This document shows, one piece after another, positions 63,659 to 64,000 of a DNA stretch of 64,000 nt. Source of the DNA: Blastocystis hominis (Eukaryota > Sar > Bigyra > Opalinata > Blastocystidae); NCBI RefSeq assembly GCF_000151665.1, contig NW_013171819.1, positions 248,001 through 312,000 on the forward strand. Reading direction: 5' to 3'. The notes beneath the pieces were generated by a model. The model was not told the DNA's origin, searched no databases, and saw nothing but the letters and a program-made list of their open reading frames with translations. The position numbers and the translations under genes were made by a program. How positions within the stretch are numbered: position 1 is the first letter of the stretch; every line of letters begins with the position of its first letter.

Positions 63659-64000
63659 ATGAATCATTTCGAGGGAAATGAGAATGAAGTTTCTACAGGA
63701 GTTTGACTTTTCTTAAAAGGTTCATACTTAGACTACAATCATTGCTATTGCTCTGGGAGACTGTGTAATCATGGGCGCAGACTCTCGCAGTTCAGCAGGT
63801 GTGATATAGAGATATTAATGAATGTGTTAGGCTCTTATGTTGCAAATCGCATAACGAACAAAATCGAGCAAATTGACGACCGGATCTTCATGTGCCGTTC
63901 AGGCTCCGCTGCAGATACGCAGAAGATTGGCAATATTATTCGACAGAACCTTGATTTCTTCAAGTATATCTGTTTTTATCTTTTGATAGCTAGAACCACA
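63659..64000 (+). CDS. PSMB6: Proteasome beta1 subunit, 5' part (runs off the window)
   Basis: Catalytic caspase-like subunit of the 20S core. The propeptide MNHFEGNENEVSTG is joined by a 31-nt intron (63701-63731) directly to the mature N-terminal threonine: STG|TTIIAIALGDCVIMGAD. The auto-cleavage site falls at the exon boundary. Further introns at 63799-63830 (32 nt) and 63964-63993 (30). SYVANRITNKIEQIDDRIF and CRSGSAADTQ match beta1 closely (animal SYIANRVTDKL, CRSGSAADTQ). Only the first three exons and a few bases of the fourth are inside the window. Confidence 0.93.

Overview
The window is nuclear DNA of a protist. Host genes are cut by introns of only 29-38 nt (about 38 placed), nearly all ending in TAG, and seven spliced models with placed ends keep frame. 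Together with a eukaryotic rquA gene (rhodoquinone synthesis, anaerobic mitochondria) and TGTTTGT-like motifs past several stops, this points to Blastocystis or a close opalinate stramenopile. That assignment is inference; no rRNA or mitochondrial marker is present.

Region 1, about 1-27,600: one Polinton (Maverick) sits inside another. The inner element (1,654-24,253, 22.6 kb) has 216-bp terminal inverted repeats that differ at one position by eye and is flanked by a 6-bp target duplication (ATAGTA). It lies in the polB gene of an outer, partial Polinton (1-1,653 and 24,254 to about 27,500). The inner element looks nearly whole, with about two or three interruptions. It carries protein-primed polB, retrovirus-type integrase, adenain-like protease, packaging ATPase, a probable double-jelly-roll major capsid protein, two penton-like proteins (one a concatemer of about five units), a fibre-like protein, a pVI-like membrane-active protein, a KilA-N-like protein, an OB-fold-like protein and several orphans. 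Replication, integration, particle assembly, maturation and entry functions are all represented. Both copies are peppered with 38-45 bp GC-rich double hairpins joined by CCCGGG. Inner/outer comparison shows three of these present in one copy and absent from the other, lying in-frame inside genes.

Region 2, about 27,600-34,280: AT-rich, gene-free DNA full of tetra- and pentanucleotide runs. Region 3, 34,284-44,100: a MORN-LRR gene, a MORN gene, a GC-rich multi-exon fibronectin-III gene with coding microsatellites, and a further Polinton remnant at 42.2-43.4 kb. Region 4, 44,500-64,000: ordinary dense host genes: rquA, TMEM147, a SERCA-type Ca2+-ATPase, a mitochondrial PPR protein, an ankyrin protein, CCDC12/Cwf18, a membrane-anchored subtilase, a second MORN-LRR paralogue, a type I membrane protein and the 5' part of proteasome beta1. 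In the two MORN-LRR genes each C-terminal LRR is one symmetric exon between phase-1 mini-introns.
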